The translations under genes were made by a program, and so were the position numbers. Below are positions 51,922 to 62,252 of a stretch of 64,000 bases of DNA, piece by piece (position 1 is the first letter of the stretch; every line of letters starts with the position of its first letter). The notes under the pieces are model-generated. The model did not search any database. It was not told the origin of the DNA and saw only the letters and a list, made by a program, of their open reading frames with translations. Origin of the DNA: Moesziomyces globuligerus (taxonomy: Eukaryota; Basidiomycota; Ustilaginomycetes; Ustilaginales; Ustilaginaceae); the NCBI GenBank assembly GCA_030849465.1, contig JARVLF010000010.1, forward strand, positions 744,001-808,000, in the 5' to 3' direction.

Positions 51922-54777
51922 ATGGGCGTCGTTGCTGGACCGCTTATCGTGATGAGTATGGACGAGTTCGGCTTCCTCTCGGAAGCGGCACACTTGTCAG
52001 GCACCTCGTCCTCGTACGCCAGCGGTTCAAGAGGCGCACCGGCGCTGCCACCGACCTCAAGCCAGCGCAGCTACCACTACGGGCTGCAAGAGCCATGGCG
52101 ACCCTCGCAATCGTCGCAGCACTACGAGAGCGACCACCGTGCAGGCCACGCTCCGCCTAGCGTTCAGGGGCGCGCCGGTCAGCCCGGCGTCACCACGCCC
52201 GGAAGTTCGGGCGGGTGCAGCGAAGTGATGGGCGACCAGGTGGTCCGCGCCAAGCGCGGCTCGAATCTGGCATGTCTCAAGTGCCGAGCGATCAAGGTCA
52301 AATGCTGGAAGAGCAACCCCAACGATCCGAGATGTGCGCGCTGCAATCGGCTCGACCTCTTCTGCGAGTTCCGCGAGCATCACCGCGGCAAGAAGCTCGA
52401 AAAGGTCATTGCGGACGAGAGCCGTAACGTCGTGCTCTCGCCCGACATGCTTCGCCGGGCGCGCAACTACGTGCTCGCTTGCAGCAGCTACCCGCTTGCT
52501 CTCTCGCTAGCCCAGCTCGGGCAGAAAGCACCGCACAGCGCCGAGTTGCAACAGTACCGCGCAGAGATGTCGATGCACGAAGCGCACTCGACCAGGGCGA
52601 TAGGCATGGGTGAGGGCAACGTCTACGACGATGTTGTTCGCACCGGCGCGTGCAGCTGGCAGGACGCTTGCTACGTGCACAGCCTGTTTGTCACGCAGCT
52701 CAACCCGGTGGCCGCGCTGCTCGACCCGAGCGTACACACGGTGCAGTTCGTGCGCGAGCAGTCGCCGATCTTGTTCTCGGCCATCCTCGGCCTCGCAAGC
52801 CGCTTCTTCCGCCCGGATCTCGCAGGTCCCTGTCAAGCCACAGCGGCCAGCGTGCTCAAGAGCGCCGCAGCGCGGAACATCTGCAGCATCGACCACATCC
52901 AGGCGCTCATCGTGAGCCTCATCTGGGCAGCGCCGGGGGACGTGGCCAAGGAAGAGATACTGGCCTCGGCGGTGGCGCAGGCGTACGAGCTCGGCTTGCC
53001 GTTCTGCTTCGATGCGGGCGTGCCTGTTGCCGGCTCAACGACGCCGTACACGCCTGCGATGGCGCCCAACCTGCACGCGGGCTACCAGGCGACCGCGCTG
53101 CGCATGCAGCAGCGCACATGGATGCAGCTCTGTCTGCTCGAGCTCAGCCAGCAGAGCGACGCGCGCGGCATGTGGACGAAGCGCACCGACCTGATTGCGC
53201 ACAACGATCTGCCGCGTGTCCGTACGTGGTACGCGCAGCACCATGCTACGCTTGGCGCCTACGAGACCCGCCTTGCCTACCTGCTCGACTTTGCACTCGT
53301 CCAGCGCGGCTTCGACCGCGTCTCGGCGCCCTACGGCTCGGTGCATGGCTACATGTCCAACGGCGACGTGAGCCGGAGCATCGAACAGCTGCTGCAGGAC
53401 GAGCGCGAGAGCCTGACGGCGTGGTTCAGCACGTTTGGCGACGAATACGTGCCGCGGTACGGCCTGGACCGGTACAGCCAGGCCGAGGCGGGCTACGTGG
53501 TGATGTGCTATCGCTTTGCACGGGCGGTGCAACTGCACACTGCAACCGGCGATGCGAGCTGGCATGCGGCTGCTGGCGAGCTCGCTCACAAGACGCTCGA
53601 GGTGTTCTGCAGCAAGATCCTGGACCACGAGGGCGGCTCTGTGCTGCGACTGAGTGCGCAGTACATGGGTCCGGCCTGCCTGGCTGCAGCGCGGTGGCTT
53701 TTCGGATCGGCTGCGCATGTTCAGGAGCGCGAACGGGCGCGCGAGCGCGTGAGCGAGGCGATCCGGCTGCTGCGCCAGCCGCAGTTCTACCCGGACGGCA
53801 ACCGCGTGGCGGTGGCCAACGAGCTGACGGGTCAGCTGGACCAGGCTCTGCGATCTCTGCTAGGCGAAGCGGGGATGGTGGTGGATGTGGGCTCTGGAGG
53901 AACGAGCCCGAAGCGCATCCGTGCCCAGGGGCGGGCGGAGCACCCGTACGACTCGGGACGACCGACGGGACGGGATGGGACGGAACGTCGGTGGCGGAAG
54001 CAGGCGCGGCGCGGCTCGAACACGTCGATGCTACGGATCGAGCTGGGCAATGTGGGCGGCGGCGGAGGCACCGTGTCCGAGTCGGCGGGCTCGGAGCGGG
54101 GCGGAAGCGAGTGGTCGGACGATGCCGCCGGTCGGAGTTTCGAGGCGGGGATGAGCGAGGTGTACTGGCCGCCGACGGTTCCGGGTATGTCTGTCGGCGC
54201 CGACGCAGGCGCGTGGACACCGCGCTCGGAAGGCGCCATGTCCAACGTGGCGATGGCGTCGTCGATCTCGCCGCCCACCTCGGCGTCTTCGGCGGTATTC
54301 TCGGTGCCAGCGACTTCGGTGCCCGATCCGCTCGACCTCGGCCTAGGCACGACCGGATGGACGTACGCCTATCCCGATGCGCAGACTGCTGGACCGAACA
54401 CCGCTTTTGACGCGACGCGCGCCTTTGAGCGTCCTGCACAGGCCGACGAGCTGCTCTCGGGCCAGCACGGCGTGGGCGCCCTCCACGGCATCTTCCCCAG
54501 CAACACGGGCGAGGCCAGCGGCGCGGTGGTGGGCTTCGCTAACAATCGAGCCTCGCACGAGCATCCGAACCCACTCGGTCACGTAGTGTCGCTGCATCGC
54601 AACGACACAGCTACGCAGCCGACGTACAGCGCACACGACGCGGCGACGGAAGCGCAGCTCGCCGCCGCCGGCGCGTTCGACGCTTCGCTCTCGGTCGGTC
54701 TTTCGGCGAGCTACGACGGCCACACCAACGGCCTCTTTGACGGCAGCATGCACACGCGACCGCATCCCCGCTCTTGA
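51922..54777 (+). CDS. Zn2Cys6 transcription factor with fungal-specific TF domain
   Basis: 951 residues from the ATG at 51922; an ATG at 51952 (MSMDEFGFL) is an equally good start, and codons left of 51922 reach only a GTG. The binuclear zinc cluster is near residues 118-148: CLKCRAIKVKC, then 9 residues, CARCNRLDLFC, preceded by basic RAKRGSN. A middle-homology region follows (about 185-640), with RNYVLACSSYPLAL, LLDPSVHTVQFVREQSPILF, AILGLASRFFRPDLAG and WMQLCLLELSQQ typical of the fungal TF domain. The tail is Gly/Ser-rich, with a basic patch (ERRWRKQARRGSN). It acts in the nucleus and binds CGG-type half-sites (family knowledge). The target pathway is unknown; no obvious gene cluster adjoins it. 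Confidence 0.92.
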   Translation: MGVVAGPLIVMSMDEFGFLSEAAHLSGTSSSYASGSRGAPALPPTSSQRSYHYGLQEPWRPSQSSQHYESDHRAGHAPPSVQGRAGQPGVTTPGSSGGCSEVMGDQVVRAKRGSNLACLKCRAIKVKCWKSNPNDPRCARCNRLDLFCEFREHHRGKKLEKVIADESRNVVLSPDMLRRARNYVLACSSYPLALSLAQLGQKAPHSAELQQYRAEMSMHEAHSTRAIGMGEGNVYDDVVRTGACSWQDACYVHSLFVTQLNPVAALLDPSVHTVQFVREQSPILFSAILGLASRFFRPDLAGPCQATAASVLKSAAARNICSIDHIQALIVSLIWAAPGDVAKEEILASAVAQAYELGLPFCFDAGVPVAGSTTPYTPAMAPNLHAGYQATALRMQQRTWMQLCLLELSQQSDARGMWTKRTDLIAHNDLPRVRTWYAQHHATLGAYETRLAYLLDFALVQRGFDRVSAPYGSVHGYMSNGDVSRSIEQLLQDERESLTAWFSTFGDEYVPRYGLDRYSQAEAGYVVMCYRFARAVQLHTATGDASWHAAAGELAHKTLEVFCSKILDHEGGSVLRLSAQYMGPACLAAARWLFGSAAHVQERERARERVSEAIRLLRQPQFYPDGNRVAVANELTGQLDQALRSLLGEAGMVVDVGSGGTSPKRIRAQGRAEHPYDSGRPTGRDGTERRWRKQARRGSNTSMLRIELGNVGGGGGTVSESAGSERGGSEWSDDAAGRSFEAGMSEVYWPPTVPGMSVGADAGAWTPRSEGAMSNVAMASSISPPTSASSAVFSVPATSVPDPLDLGLGTTGWTYAYPDAQTAGPNTAFDATRAFERPAQADELLSGQHGVGALHGIFPSNTGEASGAVVGFANNRASHEHPNPLGHVVSLHRNDTATQPTYSAHDAATEAQLAAAGAFDASLSVGLSASYDGHTNGLFDGSMHTRPHPRS

Positions 54778-56067
54778 TATCACTCCGTTGCATGCAAGAT
54801 TCATTCTTCAGGACACCATACGTCTGGCGCATTTTGGGGTCTGAGCATGTCGGCCTGTGACGAGCGATGCTACAAGTCTCGGGGTGATCGGGGCCATCGG
54901 GCGAGAGTAGGACAAGCGGAGATGATTGTTCAACATGGAAATTGAGAGAGGTGGGAAAAGCTAAATTTAATTGTGCGAACTTTGTCCAACCGGCCCAATT
55001 TGGCAGGTGTCTGAAGAAAAACGCCACGCGAGTGCAGCCGAACCACGGCATGAAAAAAAGGACGCCGAAGGGCCCGTGGGGCCGCATACAGTACAATCAA
55101 TCGGCCTAGGCAGCTTCCCACGGCTTGCACAGGGGATGGGAACGCTCCTCAGCGCCTTTGTACTCGGTTTGGATAGCAGGATCGATCGGCTGCTGATTGT
55201 CGAAGCGTCGACAATCGTCGCATACAGGCGAGAGTTAGGGGAGTGGGGAGGCGCGAGCGCGAGGTCCGAGTGTGAGTGAGCATGTGGAACGCGGCGGGGG
55301 TGGAGGCGATGTAGAAGCGTCGGGCAACAAAAGTGCGCCTTGTCGGTCGGGAAATTTTAGGCTGTTCCACGGACAGCCTCTTGCCCTCCTTGCAGCGTGC
55401 AGAGGAGGTTCGTACAGCAGCGATGGGAGCGGCCCCTGTTCCCGGGACCCGTGCGAAGCGGCAAGAAGAAGGGCCCAACGGCACGGCATTTCAACTTCCA
55501 CCGCCGTTGCGCATGCGCACGCCTGTCCAACCTGCACCGACCCGCTCGCTTACACGCGCGCGTGGCGCCACGACAGGATCGCCAAGACGTCGCAGTCTGC
55601 CGATTCCCTCCCCTTCTCGCAAGGATGCGTCGTCACTCCGGATAAGCCTCGCGCATGCTCGCACCCTTTCGCACTCCGCACAAAGACTCTACCTCCCCAA
55701 GCGCCCGCCCCCTGTCAAGCTGCGCAGCATGCGCTACATGCGCCGTGGAGTTGAGCACGCCTGCCCCCTCCGTCAGCTTCGCGCGGACTGACCGTGCCAG
55801 CCGCCGATAGAAGTTGACAGCTCGTCCCACCGGCAAGGCTGCCGAAGCCTGTATGCTAGCCGCTCGAGCTCGGCTCAGCACCATCGTCGTTCGCTTCGCA
55901 CGTGTATATAACTCGTTGTTCGGGCTGCCTCGTTCTGTCTTGTTTCCTCATCGAGCTTTGTTCTTCCTCTCCCCTCCCCAGCGCTTCCACCCTCCTTCCC
56001 TCCCAGTCCCCAAACCTTGTTCTTCTCCTTTGGCTCTACGCCCTCTGCCTCCTCATATACACTCGAC
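54778..56067. other. Intergenic spacer, GH18 promoter
   Basis: 1.3 kb with the 3' region of the Zn2Cys6 gene (AT-rich near 54955-54975) and the promoter of the GH18 gene, with a CACGTG next to a TATA box at 55899-55911 and a C/T-rich leader. No gene is supported. Confidence 0.55.
55899..55911 (+). promoter_or_regulatory. CACGTG E-box abutting TATA box of the GH18 gene
   Basis: CACGTG (55899-55904) is directly followed by TATATAA (55905-55911), about 157 bp upstream of the GH18 ATG. The spacing is right for a core promoter; the E-box function is inferred. Confidence 0.5.
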
Positions 56068-57216
56068 ATGCGCGTCGGTACCTCTGCTCCCGTCGTGGCC
56101 GTCGCTGCTGCGGCCGCCGCGGCTCTGGCCAGCCTCCCCAGTGCTTCGGCCGTGCCTCACCAGCAGAGCCTGTACAACGGCTACAACGGCCTTGCCGGCC
56201 CTTCGGCCGAGTTCTACGACGACAGCATCCCCGCCCGCGTCTCGCACGGCGTGTGGTCTTCGCTCACCTCGCTCTTTGGCCAGTCGCATGCGCCGGCGCA
56301 GATCATCAAGAACGCTCCGGGCGTCAAGATGCTCGACTCGGGCTTCCCCACGGCCGACGCCGACAGCATCTCTGCGCCGCGCTTCGTCCTCTACGGCGAC
56401 CAGGACGTCGCCTCGCAGTCGTACGGCGCCCCGCCCTACCACAACATCACGGGCTTCAACGTCTTCAACCTCGCCTTCTGGACGGTCAAGTTTGGCGTCG
56501 CCGACAATGCGGCCAAGTTTGCGGCCAAGAGCGATGCGGACAAGAAGTGGTTCAAGTCGCGCTACGCCGGTGCGGGCATGAAGCTCATGGTCTCGGTCTT
56601 TGGCGCCACCGACACGCCGCAGAGCATGGGCCGCAACGCCACCAAGCTCGGCAAGACGATCGCCACGTTTGTCAAGAGCAACGGCCTCGACGGCGTCGAC
56701 GTCGACTACGAGGAGATGGAGCTCTTTGCCCAGGGCAAGTCGGCCAACTGGCTCATCGAGCTCACGCGCAGCCTGCGCGCAGAGCTGCCCAGCCCGGACT
56801 ACATCATCACCCACGCACCCGTCGCACCCTGGTTCAACAAGCAGATGTATCCCGAGGGCTACGCCAAGATCCACGCCCAGGTCGGCAACCTCATCGACTG
56901 GTACAACGTCCAGTTCTACAACCAGCAGAACTACGACACGTGCGACGAACTCATCTGGAACTCGGGCGACAACTTCCCCCTCACCAGCGTCTTTGAGATC
57001 AGCAAGTACGCCGGCGTGCCCCTCGACAAGATCGTCGTCGGCAAGCCCGCCGTCCAGGGCGACGCCGACAACGGCTTCATGAGGCCCTCGGTCCTCGGCG
57101 GCTGCCTCAAGACCGGCGTCCAGAACGGCTGGAAGGGCGGCGCCATGTTCTGGGAGTACCCGCACATGACCCCCGCTCGCCTCAACGTCATCACCTCGGC
57201 TGCTGGCCTCAGCTAG
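56068..57216 (+). CDS. Secreted GH18 chitinase
   Basis: 382 residues from the ATG at 56068. MRVGTSAPV followed by an Ala-rich core ending ASAVP is a signal peptide. The GH18 catalytic motif is DGVDVDYE, with the proton-donor Glu near 215 (DxxDxDxE complete). Other family features are GMKLMVSVFGA, IDWYNVQFYNQQNYDTC, VGKPA and GGAMFWEYP. There is no chitin-binding module or GPI signal. A single catalytic domain of this size is typical of fungal secreted chitinases or endo-beta-N-acetylglucosaminidases acting on GlcNAc beta-1,4 linkages, in wall remodelling or nutrition. It is convergent with DPB2 (182-bp spacer). Confidence 0.93.
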   Translation: MRVGTSAPVVAVAAAAAAALASLPSASAVPHQQSLYNGYNGLAGPSAEFYDDSIPARVSHGVWSSLTSLFGQSHAPAQIIKNAPGVKMLDSGFPTADADSISAPRFVLYGDQDVASQSYGAPPYHNITGFNVFNLAFWTVKFGVADNAAKFAAKSDADKKWFKSRYAGAGMKLMVSVFGATDTPQSMGRNATKLGKTIATFVKSNGLDGVDVDYEEMELFAQGKSANWLIELTRSLRAELPSPDYIITHAPVAPWFNKQMYPEGYAKIHAQVGNLIDWYNVQFYNQQNYDTCDELIWNSGDNFPLTSVFEISKYAGVPLDKIVVGKPAVQGDADNGFMRPSVLGGCLKTGVQNGWKGGAMFWEYPHMTPARLNVITSAAGLS

Positions 57217-57398
57217 AGTTCCGACGCCACCCCCACACCACATTCCCTACTTTGTAACCTCTTGATCATGGACAATTCGAGTTATGCCTTCATACCCCCT
57301 CTCCCACCCTGAGCTTGACCTGTGTTTGGCGCCCTCGCCAGACGAATATGAGTGCTGTGGAAATATCGTGATTGCAAACAGGATGACGATGCTGATGA

Positions 57399-59544
57399 TC
57401 ATGTCGAGGGCAACTCGCTGTGACGGTGCAGGCAAGCAGTCGTGAGTATCTGCGTCTACCTTTCGAACTCGACACGGGACGTGCACTTACCTTGGCTCGG
57501 AGCGATGCGATGCCGGATAGTAGGTCGACCAGGCGAAGGAGCTTCCGGTTCTGAACGAGCCCGGATTGAGCACGTGACATCCTTCATAGGTGAGTTCGTA
57601 CCTGTCGTACGCATCCGCCAGCACCAACTGAGCCGCGCAAGCGCGTCCAGAACGTCTCGTCAGCATGTCTTTTTCATCAAACGCCGTCCTTGTCTCGGCA
57701 ACTTACGGCGGTCGGCATGGGATAGAGGCTGAGTGCATGGTCGTGGTCCCAGAGCACGGGCCGCGTCCTCTGGGCGAGCGGCACGAGATGCGCCTGGTCG
57801 AGCACGGTGGAGACGAGGAACTTCTTGAGGTCGCTCTCGGCCTGCTTGCGTTGGTCGCGGTCGAGCTCGTCGTCCTTGATGCGCACCGTGTTGCGGAGGA
57901 AGCGCGTCATCGTATCGTCGCGGTAGACGACGAGCTGCTGCGAAAAGTACGAGAGGCGACACGGATTCGAGGCCAGATGCACCGTCGCGTGCAGCGGCGC
58001 GAGCTTGCTCAGCAGCGGCTGGACCAGCACCTGGGGCAGCGGCGGCCGAGGCACCAGCGACGTGTGGAACGGATCCTGCGGCCCAGGCACCAGCACGATC
58101 TGGCTCTGCCGCAACACGGCCGGGAACCCACTCAGCGTCTCGCCCAGCGCCGCAAACCCAGCTATCCCCGGCCAAAATCAAGATGCAGATCAGCACAGCG
58201 AACCGGAGCTCGGAACAAGGCGCGCAGAGAAGAAGACATACCTTTGTAGCGCTCGACCATGTCGGCCGACGAGAACTGCTGGCTGGCAAAGTTGCCGCAG
58301 AGGACGAGGGCAAAGGGGATAAAGTCGGCGTCGACGTAGCCCTGCAGCACCGAGGCGAGCGCGCTCAGCGTCTTGGCGTGGTCGAGATGCACGTCGCTGA
58401 AGATGGCAAAGCACAGCTCCGAGTGGTTGGTCTCGTGCACCGCAAATGCCGCCTCGTCCTTGACCGAGATGGCTCCCCTCCACGCCGTCTCGGCGGCTGC
58501 TCTGCCGGCTGCCGCACGACCGATGGTCGGCGGCTGCGGCGCGCCGAGGAAATCGGTATGCGCGTGAATGGCCCTCGCCTGGGCGCGCGTCTCGCTGGGT
58601 GGATGGCCGATGGCAAAGACGCGGATGCGCTCCTCCACCGTATACTCGCCCTCGACGAGGATGAAGCTGCCCTCGGTGAAGATGCCCTCGCCGGGGATGG
58701 CGTCTTCGAGATCGAGTCCGACCGAGCCGTCTGCGTCCTCGAGCTCGTACCTTCCGTCGGACGAGGTGCTGAGCATGCCGAACAGCAAGAAGCGATTCCC
58801 TTGGCGACCGAGCAGGTTCTTGGTCGAGGTGAGCTTCATGAATCCATCTGCGTCGGCGGCGGCGGCGGCACGCGACGACGTGCCCGTGGCCATGGCCAGC
58901 GGCGGGCAGAAGTTCTCGTTGCGCAGGATGACGCTCTTGAGCAGATGATAGCGCTGGCGTGGGAATCCGGACCTGGACGATGCCGTTGGCAGCACGGTCG
59001 TCGAGAGCGACGCGGGCTCAAACACCTTTCGCACCGGGTCGAAGACGAGCTTGGGCTGGGCAAAGGCCGAGTGGACGCCAAAGTAGCGGTGCGGATCCGG
59101 CAGCTCGCCGTCGGTGAGCTCGTGTGGATGCCGATGCCCGCCGCGCGCTGCCGCAGCGGCGCTTCCGGGAAGCTGGGTATGCGCGGCCGAGTCGGCGACG
59201 ACGAGCCGCGAGTAGACCTTTTCGAGCGCTGCTGCGGTCACCACATCGGTGGCTGCGGCATCGTGCTCCTCCTGCCCGCGAGCGCTACGCGCAGCAGAAG
59301 CTGAGGGACGAGAGCCAGAGGGCGCATGTGGGTCGAGCTCAGCTTGCACCTCGACGATGCCCTGGGCGAGCGCCTCGATGGCCTCCTCCCACTCGAGCGG
59401 CTGGTCGAGCAGGCCGTGCTCGGCGAGCGTCGAGGTGATGAATGCGATGGCCGACGAGTGCAGCTGCAGCGAGTGCTTTGTCGTGAACACGCGCAGGATC
59501 GTCCTGCGCAGCTCGGGAGGCGGGGCGACCACAGCGGCAGGCAT
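57399..59544 (-). CDS. DPB2: DNA polymerase epsilon subunit B (Dpb2)
   Basis: Four exons on the minus strand: 59544-58242, 58161-57707, 57627-57491 and 57417-57399. Introns are 80, 79 and 73 bp with GTATGT or GTAAGT donors, and the protein has 637 residues. The N-terminal ~75 residues match the Dpb2 N-terminal helical domain ([19 protein letters not shown]). An OB-like region follows ([19 protein letters not shown]), then the calcineurin-like phosphoesterase-fold domain with [13 protein letters not shown] and LVLCGNF. It continues across the splices into [30 protein letters not shown] and [19 protein letters not shown]-subunits lack phosphatase activity. They bridge the leading-strand polymerase to GINS (family knowledge). 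The last 19-nt exon gives the end SELPST; without that splice the frame stops at once after EPR. Confidence 0.93.
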
Positions 59545-59939
59545 GTTGGACGCTGGTCGTACGAGGAGTAGGATGGTGGCAGCAGAGTGTGAAGGCTGCA
59601 GTCACAGAGTGCGGTGTTGGTCTTTCTCGGCGCGAATTCGCCGCCGCGCTTTCGACGCGCTCTTCGGCTCATTTACGCGACTCGTCCCGCCGATGCAAAT
59701 CGGGATGCGATCGGTGCCGATTTAAAGGTCCCCCCGCATTGATTGTACGCCGTTCGATGCCCGACATGTGGAGGCTGAGGACGACATCATGATGTCCAAC
59801 GACACTCTGCATCGACGAGGATCGACGAGGACCGGCGATTCGCTCCGATGCTCCGTCCACATCACCACCCATCCTGCCGCGCTGATATCCTTCTACCATC
59901 CACTCATCCCTCTTGACCCGGACCCGTAGGACTGCAATC
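59545..59939. other. Divergent promoter region, DPB2 / ADH
   Basis: 395 bp between divergent starts, containing TTTAAAGG at 59721-59728 and a short direct repeat GATCGACGAGGA near 59820. No gene is seen. Confidence 0.5.
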
Positions 59940-61082
59940 ATGACTGGCTCCAGCACCCTCGCTCCAGGCCTGCCCAAGACCATGCGCGCGCTGCGCATCG
60001 AAGAGTTCAACGCCGATCCGCCCTACGTGCTGCGCGACGACGTGCCCGTGCCCGAGGTGGGCCCCAACGACGTGCTCATCCGCATCGCCACCGCCGGCTA
60101 CTGTCACACCGAGATGATGGTCGCGCGCGGCGAGTTTGCCTCGAAAGCGCGCGATCCGCTGCCGCTCATCCCCTCGCACGAGCCCACCGGCATCGTCGCG
60201 GGTCTCGGTGCCAACGCCGCCTCCAACCCCGCAGGCGGAAACGCCTCGGGAGGTCCTCTGAAGCTGGGCGATCGCGTGGGATGCATCACGTTCCGCGACT
60301 ATTGCGGCAAGTGCTCCGAGTGCACGCGCGGGACGCCCAAGTACTGCACCGATCAGGACATGGTGGGCGTCACTGCCGACGGCGCCTTTGCCGAGTACAT
60401 GCGCGCCGACTACCGCTCCTGCGTCGTCCTCCCCGAGGGGCTCGACTTTGACTCTGCTGCACCGCTCTTCTGCGCAGGAGCGACCATCTACACCGCCATC
60501 ACCACGTGCAAGCTCGAGCCCGGCCAGACGCTCGCCATCGTCGGCGCAGGCGCGCTCGGCCACCTCGGCGTCCAGTTCGCCAAATGCCTTGGCTACAAGG
60601 TCTGGCTCTTCGACGCGCGAGATGCGCCCTTGGAGATGTGCAAGTCGCTGCCCTATCCGCCCGACAAGACGGTCAACTCGGGCAACGTCGATGGCCACGA
60701 CGAAAAGGCGGTCAACCACCTCGTCGAGACGCAGCTCGATGGCCAGAGGGCCGACGCGACCATCATGGCGACCGACGTCATCCCGGCGCACGAGTTCGGT
60801 CTAGCCATCACAAAGAATCACGGCCTCTTCATGGTCGTGGGCCAGCCGAACGAGCCCATCCCCATCCACTACAACCACTTCATCTTCAGAGACATCACCG
60901 TCAAGGGAAGCCTGCTCGGAGATCCAAAGTCCACGTACGACATGTGCCAGCTCGTAGCAAAGCACAAGATCCAGGTCAAGACCATCGCCTACCCGCTCCA
61001 AGACGTCGACAAGATGCGCGCAGACTACGCAAAGCCCAACCACCAGGGCAAGATGGTCCTCCGCGTCAATGCCGATCTGTAG
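59940..61082 (+). CDS. Zinc-dependent alcohol dehydrogenase (MDR family)
   Basis: 380 residues from the ATG at 59940; the nine codons upstream reach only a TTG. Catalytic zinc ligands are Cys near 55 (GYCHTE), the His of SHEPTG and the Cys of LFCAGATIY. Structural zinc is bound by the four Cys of CGKCSECTRGTPKYC. The NAD(P)-binding Rossmann loop is AIVGAGALGHLGVQFAK. The layout is that of tetrameric yeast-type alcohol dehydrogenases in the cytosol, which oxidise primary alcohols or reduce aldehydes. A ~15-residue Ala/Gly/Asn-rich loop (NAASNPAGGNASGG) inserted after the HEPTG region is unusual. Substrate and cofactor preference are not determined. Confidence 0.94.
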   Translation: MTGSSTLAPGLPKTMRALRIEEFNADPPYVLRDDVPVPEVGPNDVLIRIATAGYCHTEMMVARGEFASKARDPLPLIPSHEPTGIVAGLGANAASNPAGGNASGGPLKLGDRVGCITFRDYCGKCSECTRGTPKYCTDQDMVGVTADGAFAEYMRADYRSCVVLPEGLDFDSAAPLFCAGATIYTAITTCKLEPGQTLAIVGAGALGHLGVQFAKCLGYKVWLFDARDAPLEMCKSLPYPPDKTVNSGNVDGHDEKAVNHLVETQLDGQRADATIMATDVIPAHEFGLAITKNHGLFMVVGQPNEPIPIHYNHFIFRDITVKGSLLGDPKSTYDMCQLVAKHKIQVKTIAYPLQDVDKMRADYAKPNHQGKMVLRVNADL

Positions 61083-62252
61083 CCAGCGCATCCACGTTTC
61101 AGAGACCACGCAGCTCTGCCCTCGTCCTGCCAAGCACCCTGCTGTGCACCTTCGCAATGCGACACTTTGTCCGATGCGCCTGGGAAGGTGCCTGCCATTG
61201 CTGCCAGAGAGTGCGGTTCAAGTTGACGGCACACGCTAAATTTCCAGGGGAAATTGTTAAATCCAGGTCGAGCGAGGCGCATCCACCAGCATGAGCATGG
61301 CCAAGAGCATGCACATGAGCATGAGCTTGATAGGCGTGGGCGACCGGCGGTGGTTGCTATTTGTTGCTAGCCGACTGTTTAGCGCTTCCGAGCATCCAGC
61401 TGGACGACTGGCCCTTTCGTGTCTCGAGAGCCTTGGTCAGCAGACGTCCAGCCAGCATGGCTTTGCACGTTCCTGTCCGCGCGTCTCCAATGGCTGGTTG
61501 CACCAATGCGCGGGTGGGCATGCGGGCGCCATCAGCCGTGGTTATCTCGGATCATGAGGCTCGGAAGAGGTTGTGCCGGAGCCGAAGCAGCGACTAGCTC
61601 CCTTCGCTTGCCTTCGTGACCCTCCCATTCTCGCGGCGACGAGTGCTCGAGGAGGGTCGGTGCTGCAGCTCTTGGCACGTCCACGTTGGGCGCTTAGCCG
61701 AACCAGGGCGGACGCGCTGGCGCCATCCGAGCCGCACCCTGGAGCAGAACCCTGAAGCTCGCCTCTCCGCCTTGCCGAAGCCAAAACGTGGGGAGCTAGT
61801 GTGCACCTTTCCACCGCACAGCGCAGAGGTGCAGAAGAGGTCCCTCTCGGACACTCGGACCACAATAAGCGCAGCGAGTGTTGGTCTCAATCACTTCCGC
61901 TGCATCACGATTGTCGACGCACGGCGGGCCCACGTTCAGACAAGTCGAGGTAAAGTTGGCATCATGGCTGCCGCGGCGGCTGGGAGCAACGTCCCGCCGG
62001 AGCATGAGCGCATGAAACGAGCAAGCTGCGAAGCATTGCCTCGCACTCTTTCGCAGACAGGCTAGCCACAACGGTAAGCTCGCGCTTTGAGCACGATCGA
62101 CACTCGCCTGCTGCCCGTCCCACTAGCAGCACCGTGAGCTTGGCGGCAGAGATAAAAGCTCGCGTCTCGGACGGTCTTCTCGGTGATGGTCGACATCCAA
62201 GCCTCTGAACTTCTCACCATTGATCCAATCACTCCTTGACTACTTGGCCACA
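61083..62252. other. Intergenic spacer
   Basis: 1.2 kb downstream of the ADH gene and upstream of the nuclease gene. GATAAAAG near 62150, about 100 bp before the ATG at 62253, may serve as TATA element. Imperfect CATGAGCATG repeats lie at 61290-61330. No gene is supported. Confidence 0.5.
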
